DNA of 64,000 nt from Tethya wilhelma (Eukaryota > Porifera > Demospongiae > Tethyida > Tethyidae): positions 8,083,687-8,147,686 of the forward strand of contig CAXIPT010000001.1 of the NCBI GenBank assembly GCA_964030475.1, written 5' to 3'. Shown here piece after piece: positions 60,001-64,000 of this stretch; the first letter of the stretch is position 1, and each line of letters starts with the position of its first letter. Made by a program: the position numbers and the translations under genes. The notes under the pieces are model-generated. The model did no database searches. It was not told the origin of the DNA and saw only the letters and a program-made list of their open reading frames with translations.

Positions 60001-60885
60001 GAACAAGGTATCCATGGTAGTGAGATTAATTGAGTGACTGATTTAAGAATGATGGTGACTGCTTGTTTAGTCTTCCTGGCTGCTCACATCCACCCACTCT
60101 TTTGTTTTCTGGCATCAGGCAGCAAAACACTACTTGAGATTCCACAACAAACTTTGCTTCAAGAATGCTTCAGTCTCACACAGACCACTAACTAGTGTAT
60201 CTCACTCCCACATTGTATCGTAGTCATGTTCACTCTAGGCTATAATTTTGAGTAATGAGCAGTGCCTACCGCAATATACTCTAGTGATATGTAATATGGG
60301 AAAGCTTGCATTGAAGTCTTGCAAATCCATAACAAGAAAATCTCACCCTAATTTCTCCATTACCCAGTAATTTACATTGGTTACACTTGGTGTGAGTGTC
60401 TCTCTTGCTACATGAAGAGGCTGGGACAAGGGCTCAAACAAGCAGTACAAGTAGAGAACAATTGTTCAAAGAACAGGTGCCCACACAAAGTAACTCCTCC
60501 TCCAAACATCGCACAACCAGACACTTCTCCTTGAAAAGTATACAGACTAGTATGAATTGGCCAAATTTCTAACAATGGCCTTAGGAAATTTGACACAATA
60601 AATCTCATACACTACAATAAAGCTCCACACTGACACACACACACACACACAAAATTTATGTCATAAATTTATCTATGTGGCTTTGGCTAAACCATGAACA
60701 TTTTAGCTGTACAAAATTGTACTTACCACTTCATTTCTGATCCATGTCACAGCTGTCTCGAGATGAGCTATTCTCTCTCTGTCATCAGTCGGGCTCTGGA
60801 TATCGTCGGGCACTGAGTCTAGCCCACTGTCATCGTCCAGGCTCACCGAGTCCTCACGACTTTTCTCGTTTGAGGAAACAGACAT
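54192..60885 (-). CDS. Long disordered Ser/Pro-rich protein with N-terminal coiled coil
   Basis: Two exons, 60727–60885 and 54192–56060, join in phase 0 to 675 codons across a 4.67-kb intron. The junction rebuilds a helical segment (ERIAHLETAVTWIRNEV then AALKLYDRDILQELWKVRSG), probably a coiled coil at residues about 35–85. The rest is low-complexity: Ser/Pro/Gly/His-rich, with repeated basic-Ser sites such as RSGSLDH and RQGSLDS that look like kinase or 14-3-3 targets. There is also a conserved-looking block DQVLQEFFGTDQVDKLKQF and a basic C-terminus. No catalytic domain is seen. It is probably a cytoskeletal or signalling scaffold; I cannot assign a family. The start ATG 60885 follows a frame with stops. 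Confidence 0.72.
56988..57030. repeat. (CA)n microsatellite
   Basis: CA tract with one CG interruption, in the long intron of the disordered-protein gene. Confidence 0.92.
57247..57370 (-). other. Candidate cryptic or alternative exon inside the long intron
   Basis: On the gene's strand a strong acceptor (GT-rich tract then GTAG) and a donor (GCAG|GTCAGC) bracket 124 nt. The stretch is open in one frame for 41 codons, including LIAPNGIHDVTLPMDM and CVEFAQTATGTSLCVC. 124 nt is not a multiple of three, so inclusion between exons 1 and 2 would reach a stop a few codons into exon 2. A decayed look-alike may lie at about 58190–58260. Expression is unknown. Confidence 0.3.
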
Positions 60886-61474
60886 CGTTGGCTTGAGACG
60901 AAGAGCTTCTTGCTTTGAACGTCGACGTGTGTAGACTGGGCTTGAACCAACTATTTTATACTTGAATTTGTGTTGGCACAAATCTATGCACGAACTTGAG
61001 TTGATAAGCTTTGTGCTCTTTTTTTTCAACTCATGTATTTATGTATTAGACCCGCCCACCTTATGCTTTCTATTTATGAGGAATGAAATTTTCAACACAA
61101 AAAAGAAAAAGTAATTTTGAAACAATATTGATGATGGAAGTGGATTGATTGCTAAAAGCTCAGTAAGCCAATTGTTTTTGTCACACCAATACTTTTTGTA
61201 TCATTAGCACATTACTCTTTAGGTGTAGGTTCCACAGTCCGCCTACTTTTGTAAATTAAAAAAGCAGAGGTGTCTACATTATTGTGTGGTAGACCCTCCC
61301 TCTTCTTTTGATGGGCTTTGCATCACTGCATTTTATGGTTGTCAGGCCTGAAGCCAAAATTCTGAGTGTGCTTAGGATGAGGGCCGGGTTATCTGAGACC
61401 ATGCTCATAGTTTATAGTTTGGAAAGAACCTCTATATTGTAGTTGACAGTTGGATCTCTTGCTTCTTGGTAGCC
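60886..61474. other. Divergent intergenic
   Basis: No gene is recognised; it holds the promoters of the minus-strand disordered-protein gene and the plus-strand genes to the right. Confidence 0.5.
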
Positions 61475-61663
61475 ATGGGAGCTACTAAGCCCAAAAAAAA
61501 GCCAGCTGGTGGTGCTAATAATGTAGGGAGAGTGAGCAGTGGCTTGTACAAGATGTCTTCTTGGTACTTTGGTCACAAGAAATTGTTTCAACCAAAGATT
61601 CGAAGAAAGCTGTTGAAGAAGCAGAACAGTTACAGGAAGAAAAGCAAACTTAGTAGTATGTAA
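61475..61663 (+). CDS. Small lysine/arginine-rich protein, 62 residues
   Basis: The ATG is in a strong context (GCCATGG). The frame encodes MGATKPKKKPAGGANN, then SSWYFGHKKLFQPKIRRKLL and a KKQNSYRKKSKLSSM tail, with about a third Lys/Arg. It could be a small ribosomal/RNA-associated or nuclear protein, or an upstream frame in the 5' leader of the transporter that starts 274 bp further on. No family is recognised. Confidence 0.4.
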   Translation: MGATKPKKKPAGGANNVGRVSSGLYKMSSWYFGHKKLFQPKIRRKLLKKQNSYRKKSKLSSM

Positions 61664-61936
61664 AGTACAGAAAAATGTACAGTAGATCTGGACTAGATGT
61701 ATCTGTATTCTGCTTAGATCATAGATCATGTATGGGTATTACTTCAAAAAAGATGGGAAACTACAAATGTACCTCTTCCATTATCTGTGACGTTCTGCCT
61801 ATATATTCCCTCCTGTCATTATTGACCTACAGGTAGTCCAGCCAGCTCCCGTACTCTCCCCTACCTCCCACGTCCATTCCATCTCAACCCGTCCTCGCAT
61901 CACCCATCATTTCTCACCGGCAACCAGGATCACTCA

Positions 61937-64000
61937 ATGGCACACGCTATATCTGATGGACATCCAAGACTTGAAGCTACCTCGGCCACTGAGGTGCATG
62001 TACCAGTACCGTTACCACTGAAGGCCGACTCTGATATCTTCCAGCTTCCACTGCACTATGGTACTAGCAGTGAGAAGAGGAGTACTAGTAGCGGATCACA
62101 ACCTGGCGACAAGGAGAGGCTCATTGTTCTTGGGATTCCTCTGCACAAGTTCTCAAAACCTGTTCAGTTTCTAGTTTGTGTTAGTGGAGTTATGCTATTC
62201 TACTTACTGTATGGCTATACACAGGTCAGTAACTATTTTGTACATGTATTTCTTTGTATGTGATGAACAGATATTCTGTTAGGACTATTGTTGCCATACT
62301 ATAATGTGCAGGAGTGGATATTCAATGTGGAAGGGTTTAAGCCATTTGGTTGGTACCTCACCTTGGTCCAGTTTGTGTTTTACTCCATCTTTGGTGGACT
62401 GGAGAGTGTGGTGCGTGGAGAGAAGACTAGGAGGTTAGACTTTTGTTGTTGTATGTAGTTCTAGCTGATTATTTGTTCAATTGAACCAAAGATAATGGCC
62501 AGAGCCCTAAATTATGGCAATCTAATTGTCATCACGCTTTCTCTGTTGGCATCCAGTGTTGTATTCTCACTGCATTATTGTACGAACCAATAGATTGTGC
62601 ACTCATCCCATCGTACTTCTATATACGTGTGTCTATTATCTAGGGTTCCAGTCAAGACCTACATGTTCTTGGCATTCCTCACTGTGTCCACCATGGGTCT
62701 CTCCAACACCTCCCTGGGATACCTCAACTACCCTACACAGGTAAACATATTACAACATCATTGGTACATGTAGCAGGCTATACATGCGTGCATGTATCCT
62801 AGATGTTAGTACGTATTTGTTACAAAACTCACTGCTAAAACCAGTGATATTGAAGAAAGTAGCTGCAATCTTATCATCTTTCAAAGTTAAGAATAATTAT
62901 GGCAAAAGTTTCATGGTTGATGTGTCTTTGATGAGCACTGTGCACATGGGAGTTGTGAGCTAATTGTAAAGATAGTGGTATGAAAACTTGAGCAGAAGCT
63001 GAGTGAGTGCTTGCATTTTTGCGAGATGCCAATGAAAAACAATACACGTTTATCCATTAAACAATTATTTGAAACCCATACTTGTAAATCTACCTTGTAA
63101 AAATAATGTAGTGGAAGCACTCTATACATATTCACAGGAATGAGCAAAAATGACTGTATATTTTGTCCAAGTTATGTTCACAATGATGTGTTTGTGTAAC
63201 AGGTGATATTCAAAAGCTGCAAGCTAATTCCAGTAATGATCGGGGGTATCCTCATTCAAGGTGTGTTGCCTGGTGTGTGTGTGTCACTGTGTGCACTTGT
63301 GGTCTGCATCGATGCAGCTGGTGTGCGCAGTCATTACAGTTGAATACCTGTTTACTCAAATGTTGTTAGGCAAGAAGTACACTATTCTTGATGGTGTTTC
63401 TCTGTTCCTCATGAGTGTTGGTCTCATCATGTTCACTCTCGCAGACAGTAGTGTCCAACCAAACTTCAACATGACTGGTAAATTGTCCTAAGCCTTGTTG
63501 CCATACCTTTTTGTTTGATTTTTTTCCTTAGGTAGGAAGCTTCTAACTTGCATGTTCCATTCATATAGCTCAATAGCATTCACACTGCATGAAATCACCT
63601 TTCTTTGTTTTCTTTGTGTTGAACCCTTCTCCAGGTGTATTGCTCATATCACTTGCTCTCTGTGCTGATGCTGTCATTGGTAATGTACAAGAGAAGACAC
63701 TCAAGCATTACTCAGCCTCCAATGTAGAACTGGTCCTCTATTCCTACTTCTTTGGTGTGTTCTACATCTTCTTTGGGATCTTGTTCTCGGGCTCTTTGGT
63801 TCCTGCCTTTGAGTTCTGTCTAAAGGTGTGGAATATGTTCCTAAAAAAGCTCCCTCTTTTCTTTCAGTAAAGGGAGAGAGAATTGCTCTGGATACTAAGA
63901 GCATAGCTTGAATGTGTTCTTGTGTGTATGCTGTGAATATAGAAGCTGTACGTATATTTCTATAGAATCCAAAGGTGTACTTCATGGCTGGTATATTTTC
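61937..64000 (+). CDS. SLC35B3: SLC35B3-like PAPS transporter, runs off the window
   Basis: Seven exons are visible: 61937–62224, 62312–62433, 62644–62740, 63203–63260, 63370–63477, 63635–63825 and 63966 to the edge, all phase-consistent. After a ~70-residue cytosolic N-terminus come the nucleotide-sugar-transporter helices: KPVQFLVCVSGVMLFYLLYG, FGWYLTLVQFVFYSIFGGLES, GLSNTSLGYLNYPTQ, KSCKLIPVMIGGILIQGKKY, DGVSLFLMSVGLIMFTLAD and DAVIGNVQEKTLK. The KSCKLIPVM and GNVQEK segments fit the SLC35B2/B3 branch, which imports 3'-phosphoadenosine 5'-phosphosulfate into the Golgi for sulfation. The last helices lie outside. It complements XYLT in sulfated glycosaminoglycan synthesis. Confidence 0.9.

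Noticed and set aside
1..64000. tRNA or rRNA genes
   Set aside because: None was recognised by eye; a dedicated scan was not possible.

Overview
The window is animal nuclear DNA with short, intron-rich genes. Gene content and style suggest a demosponge such as Amphimedon. The evidence is expanded ankyrin–Roc–COR and TRIM-NHL genes, CYP4-like P450s without introns, mostly short GT–AG introns, many dinucleotide repeats and several DNA transposons. The species is an inference. The window opens inside one gene and closes inside another.

Region 1–15,200 is a rearranged multi-copy cluster of three unrelated families: an isopenicillin-N-synthase-like 2-oxoglutarate/Fe(II) oxygenase, a CYP4-like P450, and an SLC15/POT peptide transporter. 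Two full transporters (7946–9936 and 10673–12718) and one full P450 (2024–3616) survive. The other copies are truncated. Two truncation points coincide exactly with single N bases (536 and 4577), and a third (14073) has no N, so assembly chimerism or haplotype mixing must be considered. The only intact oxygenase is at 23015–24675. A 2-kb terminal-inverted-repeat transposon with a Ulp1-like protease/PHD remnant sits on the start codon of the first transporter and carries its own nested MITE.

Region 15,400–29,000 holds SRP68 (minus; 11 exons that sum to an exact reading frame), a 3.1-kb satellite of 16–17-bp units with higher-order structure, the intact oxygenase, a Helitron remnant with a recognisable 3' end, and an RBM18-like RNA-binding protein gene (minus).

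Region 29,800–45,600 contains the proteoglycan-initiating xylosyltransferase XYLT (plus, 8 exons, 859 codons). Its intron 2 is bracketed by complementary GT and CA tracts. Downstream are a duplicated XYLT 3' end, a 762-bp tandem duplication, a decayed Cys-rich receptor-like gene, and a TRIM-NHL gene (minus).

Region 46,000–64,000 has two intronless paralogs resembling RhiA-type proteins of fungi and bacteria, an ankyrin–Roc–COR gene with one in-frame TAG, a long disordered protein with an N-terminal coiled coil spread over a 4.7-kb intron, a 62-residue basic protein, and the first seven exons of an SLC35B3-like PAPS transporter that runs off the end.

SRP68 acts in ER targeting, and XYLT and the PAPS transporter both feed sulfated glycosaminoglycan synthesis in the Golgi. 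The oxygenase/P450/transporter cluster looks like a co-amplified module for handling or making a small molecule, but no substrate can be read from sequence.
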